From: Belnapia sp. F-4-1
Lineage (GTDB): Bacteria; Pseudomonadota; Alphaproteobacteria; Acetobacterales; Acetobacteraceae
Direction: 5' to 3'
Length of the DNA: 64,000 nt
Assembly: GCF_000802185.1 (NCBI RefSeq)
Contig: NZ_KN676115.1
Location: forward strand, 51,482-115,481
The notes under the pieces are model-generated. The model saw only the letters and a program-made list of their open reading frames with translations, ran no database searches and was not told the origin of the DNA. The translations under genes were made by a program, and so were the position numbers. Every line of letters starts with the position of its first letter. Positions within the stretch are counted from its first letter, which is position 1. This document shows positions 8,692 to 18,220 of the stretch, piece by piece.

Positions 8692-9593
8692 AGTCCGTCC
8701 GGGATCATGTGGTTTTCTGACATAGCCTTCGGAGCATGCGACGGACGGAAGCCCAGCGCAGGAAGGCAAGCGCGCGACGGTTCAGGCACTCCCAATCCTT
8801 GGCCAATCGTCGGCAGCGATTGAGCCAGGCGATGGAGCGCTCGACAATCCACCGCTTCGGCAGCACGACGAACTTGCGCAACTCGGACCGCTTGACGATC
8901 TCGAGGTTGATCTGGCGACAAGTCGTGCGCAGTCCGGCCTGGAAGTTGGCGCCCTGGTACCCGCCGTCGGCGTAGAGCTTCAGCAGGAAGGGGTAGAGGC
9001 CGAACAGCGAGCCCATCAGCAGCACGCCACCATCGCGGTCCTGGATGTCGGCGGCGTGGATGATGGCCTGCATCAGCAGACCTTGGGTGTCGACCAGGAC
9101 GTGCCGCTTCTTGCCTTTGATCTTCTTGCCCGCGTCGTAGCCCGAGGGGTCGATGCAGCGCCCCCTTTTTCCGCACTCTTCACGCTCTGGCTATCGATGA
9201 TTGCCGCCGTCGGGCTGGCCTCGCGTCCAGCCTGCTCCCGGCACAGCACGTAGAGCGCGTAGTGGATGCGGTCGAGCGTCCGGTCCTCATCCCAGCGCCG
9301 GAGGTAGTCGTTCACCGTGCTCCGCGGCGGCAGGTCTTTCGGCAGCGCCGCCCATTGGCAGCCGGTGCTCAGGATGTACATCACCCCATTCAGCACCGCG
9401 CGCACGTCGATCGTCCGCTTGTTGCCGCCGCCCTTCGCACCCGGGATCAAAGGGCTGATCATCGACCACTCCTCGTCGGTCAGATCACTCGGGTAGCGGA
9501 GCTTGCTGCGGTCGTATTTCGGCCGGTTCTCGGGTGTCCACATGCACGCTCTTCTTCCGGCCATCGCCGTTAAGAGCCAATCACAACCGATTC
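8692..9593 (-). mobile_element. IS5 family, IS427-group element
   Basis: Imperfect inverted ends GAGTCCGTCCGGGAT and GAATCGGTTGTGAT enclose a two-frame transposase on the minus strand. About 900 bp, normal for the group. It truncates the gene fragment at 8275-8685 on its left and abuts an IS66 element on its right. Confidence 0.75.
8705..9543 (-). CDS. IS5 (IS427-group) transposase in two overlapping frames, probable -1 frameshift
   Basis: The first frame starts at ATG 9543 (MWTPENRPKYDRSKLRYP) and carries the first DDE aspartate in AAIIDSQSVKSAEKGG. The second frame resumes with RCIDPSGYDAGKKIKGKK, LYADGGYQGANFQ and IVERSIAWLNRCRRL and ends at 8705. The switch occurs on a run of five A and five G (coding strand) after SAEK. 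A -1 shift there restores the full family sequence, as in IS427 elements that use programmed frameshifting; a simple indel mutation gives the same picture. Confidence 0.75.
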
Positions 9594-9672
9594 AGATCAT
9601 TCAATCTGTTCCCGGATGGACACTTACGGACGTTCTTTGGAGCGCCAGTAAGGGCAAGCGGTGGGGTGCGGG

Positions 9673-10071
9673 ATGGAGATCATCACCGGGGTAGAACGCC
9701 GCCGGCCGTGGCGGGCTGAGGAGAAGTTGCGGATCCTGGCCGAGCTGAACCAGCCCGGGGTCAAGCTCAGTGAGGTTGCCCGTCGGCATGATGTGAGCCG
9801 CGGCCTGCTCTAGCAGTGGCGAGATGCGCATCGGCGCGGCAGGTTGGTGGCCGAGGTACCGGGCTTCCTGCCGCTGCAGATCGTGCCGGAGATGGCCGCG
9901 CCGGCGCTGCGGGGTGGGTCGGGTCCGCCACCCTGTGCTAATCCTCCCGCGGTGGAGGACGCGGCGGGTGAGCGGGTCGAGATTGTGCTACCGGACGGGA
10001 CTGCGGTGCGCGTTGCGGCGACGATCAGCGCGGCGAGTTTACGCCGCCTGCTGGCGGCGCTACGCGCATGA
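9673..10071 (+). pseudogene. tnpA: IS66 tnpA with in-frame amber codon
   Basis: The frame begins MEIITGVERRRPWRAEEK, a helix-turn-helix accessory protein of IS66 transposition. TAG at 9811-9813 replaces the tryptophan of the usual LLWQWR motif; the rest of the frame is open to the stop at 10071, which overlaps the tnpB start (ATGA). Confidence 0.8.
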
Positions 10072-10415
10072 TCCCGACGCCGTCTGGTGTTCGGGTGTGG
10101 CTGGCGGTTGGCCACACGGACATGCGCCGCGGGATGCACTCCCTGGCGCTACAGGTGCAGCAGACGCTCGGCCGTGATCCGCATTGCGGCGATCTCTACG
10201 TCTTTCGCGGGCGCAGGGCGGACATGGTCAAGATCGTCTGGCACGATGGGCTTGGCATGTCGCTATATGCCAAGAAGTTGGAGAAAGGACGCTTCATCTG
10301 GCCTTCGCCAGCGGACGGCTGTCTGCAAATCTCAGGTTCCCAACTCGCTTATATGCTCGACGGAATAGACTGGAGAAACCCAGTAAGAACCTACAGACCG
10401 GAGCTGGCGGGATAG
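10068..10415 (+). CDS. tnpB: IS66 TnpB accessory protein
   Basis: 115 residues with the family signature GHTDMRRGMHSLALQVQ, YVFRGRRADMVKIVWHDG and KKLEKGRFIWP. Start overlaps the tnpA stop by 4 bp, indicating translational coupling. Intact, although its neighbours are not. Confidence 0.9.
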   Translation: MIPTPSGVRVWLAVGHTDMRRGMHSLALQVQQTLGRDPHCGDLYVFRGRRADMVKIVWHDGLGMSLYAKKLEKGRFIWPSPADGCLQISGSQLAYMLDGIDWRNPVRTYRPELAG

Positions 10416-10475
10416 TGTACAGCGCTACTGCATCAGCGCTACCTGCTGTGCGAGTGTTGTGATTCCATCTCCGGC

Positions 10476-11927
10476 GTGACAGCCGCGCCGAACACCCTGC
10501 CCGACGACATCGATGCGCTGCGCGCCGCGCTTGCGGCCGAGCAGCTGGCGCGGCGCGAGGCTGAGGCGCGCGCCTCCGGCGCCGAGGCGATGGTGGCCCA
10601 TCTCAAGCTGCTGATCGCCCGGCTCAAGCGTGACAAGTACGGCGCCTCCTCCGAGCGCGGCCGCAAGCTGATCGATCAGCTGGAGCTCGAGCTCGGCGAG
10701 TTGGTGTCGGCCGCCAGCGAGGATGCCGCCCAGGCAGAGAAGGCCGCCGACCAGCAGGGCCGCACCCGCCGCCCCGACAGCCCGCCTCGCGGCCAGCCGG
10801 TTCGCGCGCCCCTGCCGGCCCATCTGCCGCGCGAGCGGGTCGTGGTGCCGTCGCCGACCGCCTGCCCCTGCTGCGGCGGCAAACTGTCCAAGCTGGGCGA
10901 GGATGTGACGGAGACGCTCGAGGTCGAGCCAATCCGGTGGAGGGTCATCCAGACCGTGCGGGAGAAGTTCTCCTGCCGCAGCTGCGAGACCATCACCCAG
11001 CCACCAGCACCCTTCCACCCTATCGCCTGCGGCCGCGCCGGGCCGAACCTGCTGGCCATGATTTTGGAAGCCAAGTTCGGCCAGCACCTGCCGCTGAACC
11101 GCCAGAGTGACACCTATGCCCGCCAGGGTATCGAGCTGAGCGTCTCGACCATCGCCGACTGGGTCGGCGCCTGCACCGCCAACCTGGCCCCGCTCAATGC
11201 CATGATCGACGAGCATGTGCAGGCCGCCGAGCGGCTGCACGGTGACGACACCACCGTCCCGGTGCTGGCCCGGGGCAAGACCATCACCGGCCGGGTTTGG
11301 ACCTATGTCCGCGACGACCGACCCTTTGGCGGGCCGGCACCTCCGGCGGCCATGTTCCGCTACTCGCGGGACCGAACGGCTGAGCATCCCAACCGGCACC
11401 TGGCCGGCTATGCCGGTATCCTGCAGGCCGATGCCTATGCCGGGTACAACGCGCTCTACGAGGCCGATCGACAACCCGGGCCGATCACCGAGGCTACATG
11501 CTGGGCGCATAGCAGGCGCAAACTATTCGAGTTGGCCGAGCTGTCGCGGGCGCCGCTGGCCATCGAGGCGGTGCGGCGGATCGACGCCATCTTTGACGCC
11601 GAGCGCGCGATCAACGGGTTTGCCCCCCGAGACGCGCCTGGCCGTCCGCCGGCAGCACGTCGCACCGCTGGTCACCGAGCTCGAAGGCTGGATGCGTGAG
11701 AGCCGCGGCAAGCTGTCCCGGCACGCGCCGGTCGCCAAGGCCATGGACTACATGCTGGTGCGGTGGGAGGCGTTCGCCCGGTTTCTCGGCGACGGCCGGA
11801 TTTGCCTCACCAACAACGCGGCCGAACGGGCGCTGAGGGGTATAGCTCTCGGGAGAAAGGCGTGGCTATTCGCCGGCAGCGACCGCGGCGGTGACCGAGC
11901 TGCCGCCATGCTCTCGCTCATCCGAAG
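10476..11927 (+). pseudogene. tnpC: IS66 transposase tnpC, frameshifted and 3'-truncated
   Basis: The N-terminal leucine-rich coiled region, zinc-finger CPCCGGKLSKLGEDV and DDE region (LHGDDTTVPVL, LQADAYAGYN) are present. Near 11620 (INGFAPRDAPG versus the expected INGLPPETRLAVRRQ) a 1-bp change shifts the frame; coding continues in the +1 frame through TNNAAERALRGIALGRK and SDRGGDRAAAMLSLI. At about 11922 the sequence turns into IS5 end sequence. Confidence 0.8.
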
Positions 11928-13156
11928 TGTCGCCAGTCGCCGTCTAGCCATGTCCCAGCATGGCTGCGGTCGCCTTGGCCCGCAAACGATGCAACAGAAC
12001 CCCGCCAACCGCCGCCGTCTGCTTTACCACCGCCGCGCCACCACTGCGCTCGGTATCCTAGAAGCGGCGTGACCGGAACCGCCCATCGTCTTGCGTCGTC
12101 AGTTTTGGCGCGAGTGCTGACAGAACCGCGGTAGCCACGGTCGACCACGGCGAGGCTTGGGCAGGATCCGGTGAGGGTCTCCACCTGCTGGAGGGCCTCG
12201 GGAAGGGTGTGCTCGTCATACGGATTGCCAGGCATGGAGCGCATGCCGACGACAAAGCCGCCGGCGAGTGTGGTGGCGATGCCCACCTTGGTGTCGAACT
12301 CGTAGCGCACCCGTGCCTTGCCCTTGGAGATGCAGTCCACCTCCGGCTCATGCAGGGCGTAGATCTTGTCCTTGCTTTTCGGCGTCTGCCGCAGCAGGCG
12401 GGTGACGAGCGCGATACGCTGCTCGATCCGTGTCCGCAGCCCCTCTTCGGTGACGGCGCCCAGCTTGCGGCCGATGTCACGCAGGACACGCCCGGTGTAG
12501 CCCTTGAGCGTGCGCAGCACCTGGCGCATGCGGCGGAACTGCCGGGCATGGGCGTGCCGCCCGGCCTGCGCCGCCAGGCGCGGAGCCTTGCGGTTGTAGT
12601 TCTGCCGCAAGGTGATCCCAGCTTTGCTGGCCAGCGCCACCAGGGAGCGGCGCGCCCTCTCGTAGAGGCGGCTGTCGGTCGGATGCGCGATGGCCTTCTC
12701 CATCACCGTGGTGTCCACCGCGATCTCGGCCAGGCTGCGCGGCGTCACGGCACCCGCGGCCCGGCCCGCCTCGATCGTCTTGGTCAGCAGCCACTCCACC
12801 CCCTCCTCGCCGATGCGGCCACGCCAGCGGCTGAGCGACGAGGGGTGGATGGGCGAGCGGTGCTGGAAGAAGACCTCGCCGGTGAAATGCTGGAAGTACG
12901 GGTTCTCGACCCAGCGGGCGAGCACCGCCTCATCGGACAGGCCATAGGCGTGCTGCAGATAAAGCAGCCCGGCGACCAGGCGCGGATGAGTGGCGGGCCG
13001 CCCCTCCCCAGCGGGGAAGAAGCCGGCCCATTCCCGCTCGAACCAGTCCCAGTCGATCAGCGCCGCCAGTCGAACCAGCTCATGCCGCCCATCGATGATC
13101 TCGACGAGGCGCGGCCGTAGAAGGTCGGCCTGTTCCGGCGGGCGCGGGCGATGCTT
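11918..13156 (-). pseudogene. IS5-type transposase with abnormal C-terminus
   Basis: ATG 13156 (MKHRPRPPEQADLLRPRL) begins a normal IS5-type transposase with YFQHFTGEVFFQHR, the aspartate region AEIAVDTTVMEKA and SLAVVDRGYRG. After about 12115 the sequence departs from the family (no RRSAIEPVIGH-like segment) and reads through scrambled IS sequence, including a terminus-like GTTCTGTTGCATCGTTTGC near 11980-12003. The 5' end of the element, CCCTGAACAACTCCCAACC read on the minus strand, lies at about 13250-13271. The catalytic Glu segment is lost. Confidence 0.75.
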
Positions 13157-13273
13157 CATGCCCACCAGAATCGCAGGATTAACGCCTCATTCCAATCAAA
13201 CCTTGCAATTCCACAGCGCCCAAACCGGCGAAGCTCCCAGCCAGATCAGTGGGTTGGGAGTTGTTCAGGGCCG

Positions 13274-14037
13274 ACCACCTACTCCGCGCTGGCGATCGCC
13301 ACCGCCCTGGCGCTGCGCCAAACCGAAGGCCTGATCGGCTCCATTCTGCAGTTGTTGGGCCTTGACCTCGCCGTGCCGGACCACTCGACCCTGAGCCGCC
13401 GGGGCGAGACGCTGGAGGTGGCGCGACCGCGCTGCGGGCGTGAGCCGGTGCACCTGCTGGTGGACAGCACGGGTTTGCAGCTACGCGGCCCCGGTGGTAT
13501 GGCTGGAGGAGAAGCATGGCAGCAAGCGGCGGCGGGCGTGGCGAATGCTCCACCTCGCCACCGACGCCGACACGGGCCAGATCGTCGCCTCGGTGCTGAC
13601 CGGCAGGGATGCCGATGATGGCTCGCAGGTCGGCCCCTTGCTTGACCGGGTCGACGGGTCTGTGGCGTCATTGAGCGGCGACGGTGCCTACGATCGGGAC
13701 GACGTCTATGTCGCAATGGCGGCCCGGCACCCCGGTGCCGCCGTTGTGGTTCCGCCGCGTGCGAATGCGGTGCCGAGCGCCGCGGCCGAGACCGCGCCGA
13801 CGCAGCGCGACGAGCACTTGCGATGCATTGCCGAGCGCGGCCGCATCGGCTGGCAGCGTGCGTCGGGGTACAACTGGCGCGCCCTGGTGGAGGCCGACAT
13901 CTCCCGGTGAAAGCGCGTTATCGGCGACAGCTTGCGCTCGCAAACGGCTGGGCGACAGGCGACCGAGGTGACCATCGCTGCCAGGGTGCTGAACCGAATG
14001 CTCGAGCTTGGGCGGCCGAAATACGTCCGCACCGCAT
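13274..14037 (+). pseudogene. IS5 (IS903-group) transposase, multiply broken remnant
   Basis: Begins mid-gene (TTYSALAIATALALRQTEG) because the IS5-type element removed its 5' third. Compared with the copy at 33360 it has a 24-bp internal deletion near 13311, a frameshift near 13498 and a TGA at 13909-13911 in place of the tryptophan of SRWKRV. The right IS end GCTGACCGGTGCAAC lies near 14080-14094. Confidence 0.8.
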
Positions 14038-14113
14038 GATCTCAAACGCGGACAGGGACAAATGCGTCCATGCCGCTGACCGGTGCAACACGATGACCCA
14101 CATGGCAGGACGA

Positions 14114-14746
14114 CTACTCGTCCGCACAGGTCAGCAAGTCCCTCACCCTCACGACCGTGGGGTCGGCCCGCGCCGCCTGCGATAGCATTGCGCAGCGGGA
14201 GTTGCGACGGAACCGGGTCCGCGGGTCGAAGGGGGTGGAGGAGGTCTGCCAGCCGTCGCCAAGCTGTGGCTCAAACAGGTTGGCGGGGTCGAGGCCCATG
14301 AACTCGTAGAAGGCGCTGAGCGTCGCGGTGCTGATCCGCATCTCCGTCAGGGTGGGGATCAGCGCGGAAATCATTTGGTAGTCGTGCATCGTCCAGGCGT
14401 CGCGGTCCTTCCCAGCGATGCCGGTCAGGAAGGCGCGGCTCACCGGGTCGATCCGGGGATCGTTGAGGAACTGCCGGACGCCCGGCGGGACCAAGCGCTG
14501 GGCGCGCACGTCATCCATGTCCGGCCGGGGCAGCGGGGTCGGCGGCGGCCGATCGATCGACCGTTCCACTACTCCCGGGATGGCACCGCCTGGAATGGCC
14601 TGACGGATGTCCTGGCAGGCCGGGCTGCTGTTGCTCGGGCCGCAGGATACCGCCGGGACGCCGCGCTGCCCTGGAAGGGCCTGCTGGGCGATTGCTGGGG
14701 TGGCCAGGAAGGCTACCAGGGCGAGGCTAGCGGACAGTGACCGCAC
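14114..14746 (-). CDS. Unknown exported protein encoded at the end of the curli operon
   Basis: 210 residues. The start is GTG at 14746, inside the last codons of the csgB-like gene (20-bp overlap), giving the signal peptide MRSLSASLALVAFLATPAIA and cleavage before QQAL. The mature part has two early cysteines (VSCGPSNSSPACQD), a proline-rich linker (PPPTPLPRPDMDD), a compact helical-looking region (FLTGIAGKDRDAW, MISALIPTLTEMRISTATL) and one near the C-terminus (LLTCADE). It resembles none of CsgC, CsgE, CsgH or CsgD as I know them. Tight translational coupling suggests an assembly, chaperone or anchoring role in the periplasm or at the surface; this is inference. Confidence 0.7.
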   Translation of the reverse strand: MRSLSASLALVAFLATPAIAQQALPGQRGVPAVSCGPSNSSPACQDIRQAIPGGAIPGVVERSIDRPPPTPLPRPDMDDVRAQRLVPPGVRQFLNDPRIDPVSRAFLTGIAGKDRDAWTMHDYQMISALIPTLTEMRISTATLSAFYEFMGLDPANLFEPQLGDGWQTSSTPFDPRTRFRRNSRCAMLSQAARADPTVVRVRDLLTCADE

Positions 14747-15131
14747 CGGGGCCGCTCCGCTGGACGATGGTGCCCGCCGCGCTGGGGGCTGTCTGGGTGA
14801 CGCTGATGCTGCCCGCCGGGCCGCTTTGTGTGATGGTGACGCCGAGGCCGGTACCCGACTGTAGGCTCTCGGCGCCGAGGCTCGACCCACCTTGGCGGAT
14901 CACCGAGGAGTTGCCGGTGCCGCTCTGGCGGATGATGGCCGAGTTGCCGGTGCCGCTCTGGTAGGTCTCGGCGATGTTGCCCGAGCCGTCCTGGGTGGTG
15001 TCTGCCACATTCCCTCCGGTGCGCGCGACGAGGCGCTGTTGGCTGGCTTGATCCGTGTAGGCGGCGCTGTCCTGAGCTGCGGCCGGACCGGCGATGCAGG
15101 CCAGGAGTGCGGCAAGGGTTCTACGCATCAT
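14727..15131 (-). CDS. csgB: Curlin repeat protein, CsgB-like minor subunit
   Basis: 134 residues starting at ATG 15131 after GAGAGGTAGG. A signal peptide (MMRRTLAALLACIAGPAAAQ) is followed by short curlin repeats such as NIAETYQSGTGNSAIIRQ and NSSVIRQGGSS with regularly spaced Asn and Gln. In E. coli the minor curlin CsgB nucleates amyloid growth at the cell surface. Nucleator identity here is inferred from length and position next to the large curlin. Confidence 0.7.
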   Translation of the reverse strand: MMRRTLAALLACIAGPAAAQDSAAYTDQASQQRLVARTGGNVADTTQDGSGNIAETYQSGTGNSAIIRQSGTGNSSVIRQGGSSLGAESLQSGTGLGVTITQSGPAGSISVTQTAPSAAGTIVQRSGPGAVTVR

Positions 15132-15201
15132 CGACCTACCTCTCATGTCGCTATCGGAGAAGCCGTTACGGGTCTAAAGCCTTGATCTAGAAATTGGAAA
15201 G

Positions 15202-15222
15202 GGGGAGGGCAAAGCCCTCCCC
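15202..15222 (-). terminator. Hairpin between the large curlin and csgB-like genes
   Basis: GGGGAGGGC (15202-15210) pairs perfectly with GCCCTCCCC (15214-15222) around a 3-base loop, just after the curlin stop codon, followed on the minus strand by CTTTCC. Probably a partial terminator that lowers minor curlin expression relative to the fibre subunit. Confidence 0.55.
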
Positions 15223-15237
15223 TCCCCGTCTCCCAGC

Positions 15238-16524
15238 TTACTTCACCACCTGAGAGGCGACGTTGCCGAAGCCGCCCTGGGTGATGCGCTGGACATTGTT
15301 GTAGCCGCCGCCGAGGCCGCCGTCCGCGCTCTGCGTGGCACGACCGAAGGAGCCGGTCTGCATGATCATCTGCTCGCCGCCGACCTGCCGGATCATGCTG
15401 CTCTCGGCATAGTTGCTGCTGCCGCTCTGCGTCTGCATGATCCTGCTGTCGGCGCCGCCATCTTGATAGGCAACCGCCGTGTTGCGGCTGCTGCTCTGGG
15501 TCTGCTCGATCACGTTGCGCTGACCATAACCCTGGTGGGCGGTCGCCTCGTTGCGGCTGCCACTCTGGGTCTGGGTGATCTTGCCGTCCTGATTGTTGTC
15601 CTGCGTTGCCGTCGCCGTGTTGCGGCTGCCGGTCTGGTTCTGCGTGATGGTGTTACCCGAACCAGCAAGCTGCGTCGCAGTCACCTTGCCATCATCGCCA
15701 CCCTGCGCCTGGTAGATGCGGTTGCCCGCGCCGCTGGTCTGGGTGCCGACCGCCGAGTTGCGGTTGCCGCTCTGCCGCTGATCGACCAGGTTGACGGTGC
15801 CGTCGGTCTGGCTGGCGTCCGCCGAGTTGCGGGACCCGACCTGATCCTGATACACAACGTTCAGCACGCCGCCGGTCTGCGAAGCCGTCGCATAATGGCC
15901 GCGCTTGGTCTCGTCGGCGTTGTAGGAACCAGAACCGCTCTGGCGCTGCGTGATCAAGTTGCCCACGCCGTTGCTCTGCACGGCCTGACCGACGTTCCAG
16001 CTACCCGCCTGCGTCTGGTCGATGGTGTTGCCGCCGCCGAGCACGCCGTTGGTCTGGGTGGCCCGGGCCACGCTGCTGAGGCCGGTCTGGTCCTGCGTCA
16101 CGCGGTTGCCGATGCCGCCGGTCTGGTTGGACAGGGCATTGTTGCCGCTGCCGTTCTGGACCTGCGTGGCGCGGGTGCCGACGCCGCGGGTCTGGTTCGC
16201 CTCGGCCCGGTTGGAGCCGTCCGGCAGCGTGATGCCGCCGACCTGGGTCTGGGAGATGCGGTTGCCGAAGCCATCGGTCTGCGTGGCGAAGGCGCCGCGG
16301 TTGCTGTACTCGACGGTGGTGCCGCCCGATTGCTTCTGGCTGACGCTGTTGAGCGACCCGCGGGTCTGCGTGGACCGGGCGATGAAGTTGTTGCCCGTCT
16401 GATCCTGCACGGACGAGTTGCCCGAGCCGCCGACCTGGTCGATGAAGGCCGAGTTGTTGTTCTGCGCCATGGCGCCGAACGACAGCGCCGACAGGGCGGC
16501 AGAGGCGAGAAGAAGTTTACGCAT
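15238..16524 (-). CDS. csgA: Large curlin (CsgA-like functional amyloid subunit)
   Basis: 428 residues, nearly three times E. coli CsgA (151 aa). ATG 16524 follows AAGGGA; signal peptide MRKLLLASAALSALSFGAMA, cleaved before QNNNSAF. The rest is an almost unbroken array of curlin-type units with the pattern Q-x-Q-x-G-x-x-N-x-A (for example VDQRQSGNRNSAVGTQTSGA and ITQTQSGSRNEATAHQ), around 17 by eye, rich in Gln, Asn, Ser and Gly. Secreted through CsgG and polymerised outside the cell into biofilm fibres. Some units are degenerate (the KRGHYAT and GGEQMIM regions). Confidence 0.85.
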   Translation of the reverse strand: MRKLLLASAALSALSFGAMAQNNNSAFIDQVGGSGNSSVQDQTGNNFIARSTQTRGSLNSVSQKQSGGTTVEYSNRGAFATQTDGFGNRISQTQVGGITLPDGSNRAEANQTRGVGTRATQVQNGSGNNALSNQTGGIGNRVTQDQTGLSSVARATQTNGVLGGGNTIDQTQAGSWNVGQAVQSNGVGNLITQRQSGSGSYNADETKRGHYATASQTGGVLNVVYQDQVGSRNSADASQTDGTVNLVDQRQSGNRNSAVGTQTSGAGNRIYQAQGGDDGKVTATQLAGSGNTITQNQTGSRNTATATQDNNQDGKITQTQSGSRNEATAHQGYGQRNVIEQTQSSSRNTAVAYQDGGADSRIMQTQSGSSNYAESSMIRQVGGEQMIMQTGSFGRATQSADGGLGGGYNNVQRITQGGFGNVASQVVK

Positions 16525-16557
16525 GTGTGGTCCCTTCGAAGGATGGTTGGTTGGCAC

Positions 16558-17481
16558 TCAGGTTCCCCCCTGTTCCCTACCAGCCGAGGCCGTTTGCTCG
16601 CGCGGGGAACCTTGCGCGGTGGCTTCCGCTGGAATCTCGCCATCACGCGACGCTCGATAGTCGCGGATGAGTTTCTGGCCCTCAGCCTCACTGGCGAAGG
16701 CCCAGTAGCCGCGCTCGGCACCGTCGAGGACCATGGCGTGCACGGCTTTCTCGATCGCCTGCCGCACGGCAAGCTGCCGGGGCTCGTTCGTCGTCACACC
16801 GCCCTCGATTTGCAGGAGCTTGTTGAAGCCGACATAGCGGTGGAGCGAGCCGTTGACCCCGACGCTGTAGATGGTCTTGTCGGTGGTGACGCTGACGAGG
16901 ACCTCGCCCGTCGCCACGCTGACGGCGCGGAGGTAGACCGACACGTTGTCGCGTCGGTATTCCGTCGAAGCGCCGATGCCGAGGAAGTTGGCACCCGCGC
17001 CGCCCGTGAGAACGTTGCTGTCGTAGCCGATGATCCCTCCGGTGACGAGGATACCGGCGTTGCGCAGCGGAGCGAGCGGCGCCAGGGGGCGGCCATCCGG
17101 CCCGGTATGCTCGGCCCGGTTGGCACGGATGATCTGCCGCTCCTGAAAGAGATCGGCGAGACGGTTCCGTTCCAGCACGGAGAACCACTGCGAGCGCCCC
17201 GCGTCCTTCAGGGCATTCACGAGGATGGACGCACCACCCTGCGTGACGGCGAAGCTGTACTCGGCGAAGTTGTTGTTGGGGCGGTACTGGCCGGTCTGGT
17301 CCTGAAAGGCGAAGACCGCCACATCGAGGCGCCGCTGCGGCGGCGGCAGGGCGCGGAGATCATCCGTCGTCTCGGTGCGAACACCGAGCGTGGGACGTTC
17401 GGCCATCATTCGGGCCGGAGCAGTCCCACAAGCGGACAAGCCGAGCAGGCTCGCCGCCAGAAGGGCAGCGCGATAGATCAT
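16558..17481 (-). CDS. csgG: CsgG curli secretion channel lipoprotein
   Basis: 307 residues. A lipobox LLGLSAC places the lipidated cysteine at residue 18. Family segments are clear: LDVAVFAFQDQTGQYRP, SILVNALKDAGRSQWFSVLER, ILVTGGIIGYDSN and the GFNKLLQIEGGVTTNEP region before the C-terminal helix. The tail beyond E. coli CsgG is polar and probably disordered. Forms the nonameric outer-membrane pore for curlins. 33 bp upstream of the curlin start and 15 bp after csgF, so one operon. Confidence 0.9.
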   Translation of the reverse strand: MIYRAALLAASLLGLSACGTAPARMMAERPTLGVRTETTDDLRALPPPQRRLDVAVFAFQDQTGQYRPNNNFAEYSFAVTQGGASILVNALKDAGRSQWFSVLERNRLADLFQERQIIRANRAEHTGPDGRPLAPLAPLRNAGILVTGGIIGYDSNVLTGGAGANFLGIGASTEYRRDNVSVYLRAVSVATGEVLVSVTTDKTIYSVGVNGSLHRYVGFNKLLQIEGGVTTNEPRQLAVRQAIEKAVHAMVLDGAERGYWAFASEAEGQKLIRDYRASRDGEIPAEATAQGSPREQTASAGREQGGT

Positions 17482-17496
17482 GCCGATGCCCGCCGG

Positions 17497-17955
17497 TCAG
17501 TATTGCGGGACGGGAATTTGGATGTTGGTCCGCCCCCCCGTCGGCTCGGCGATGTCGATGTTGATCTGGCCGCCGACGCGGTTGAAGTTCACCACGGTGC
17601 CGTTGAGATTGAAGGTGCCGCGATCACGGGCATTCTCGCCGATGATCTGCTGACCGATCGTGGTGGCGATCTGCGAGAGGAGGCTGCTGGTGATCTGCCG
17701 GGAGAACTGCTGCACCGGGTCGTTGGCACCCGACAAAGCATCCTGGGCGCGGCGCTCGGCACGAGCCCGGGGGTTCTCGGTGTGGTTGAAGTTGTTCGCC
17801 CCGGCGAGGCCAAGGATGTAGCTGCCGTTCAGCGGGCTGCCACCGAAGCTCGGGCTGACGGGCTGGTAGACGAGGTCCCTTGAGGACGCCGGGGCAACTG
17901 CGAGGAATGACTGCAGCAGCGTGAATCCCAACAGCGCCATCGTGCCTATTTTCAT
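17497..17955 (-). CDS. csgF: CsgF curli assembly factor
   Basis: 152 residues from ATG 17955 (preceded by AGGCAGGAAGC). After a signal peptide the mature N-terminus DLVYQPVSPSFGGSPLNG is the hallmark of CsgF, the part that plugs into CsgG; the C-terminal domain (GGQINIDIAEPTGGRTNIQIP) fits the family. First gene of the operon csgF-csgG-curlin-csgB-like-unknown. Neither csgE nor csgD is present nearby. An AT-rich tract at 18030-18070 probably contains the operon promoter. Confidence 0.9.
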   Translation of the reverse strand: MKIGTMALLGFTLLQSFLAVAPASSRDLVYQPVSPSFGGSPLNGSYILGLAGANNFNHTENPRARAERRAQDALSGANDPVQQFSRQITSSLLSQIATTIGQQIIGENARDRGTFNLNGTVVNFNRVGGQINIDIAEPTGGRTNIQIPVPQY

Positions 17956-18220
17956 GGATGCTTCCTGCCTCTGAGTGGCGCGTTCATTCCAAGTTAAGGA
18001 ACGGCAGCAGCCGATGCAGGCGTCAACGTAACGTCTAAAAAAAATAAATCCGCTCACACAGATGAGAATAACGGACCTGTCATGATTGATAGATGGAACC
18101 CTTAGGCATTTGTACACGAGCAAAGCATGCGAACTCGCTGCGGATCACGCGGCTTGCGGCATTGGTGCATGGAGCGGGGGCAAGTAGCCCGGCTGCGGCC
18201 GCGCCGTTACGTTCTCGGGT

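Larger units (their letters stand above)
9594..11927 (+). mobile_element. IS66-family element, degenerate
   Basis: Carries tnpA, tnpB and tnpC in the usual order. Both tnpA (nonsense codon) and tnpC (frameshift, 3' truncation) are broken. The right end is replaced by IS5 sequence from about 11922, so no inverted-repeat pair or 8-bp duplication could be found. Confidence 0.8.

Noticed and set aside
11918..12090. A genuine C-terminal extension of the IS5-type transposase
   Set aside because: The residues do not fit the family and include a read-through of another IS terminus; the frame is open by chance.
15238..16524. Regular repeats in this region as a CRISPR array or DNA satellite
   Set aside because: The periodicity is at the protein level (curlin units) in an open frame with a signal peptide; the nucleotide units are not conserved spacer-repeat units.
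15463..17883. An 806-codon open frame on the plus strand
   Set aside because: It is antisense to csgA, csgG and csgF; the composition of high-GC genes keeps the opposite strand open. No ribosome site, no domain, and the minus-strand genes are unmistakable.
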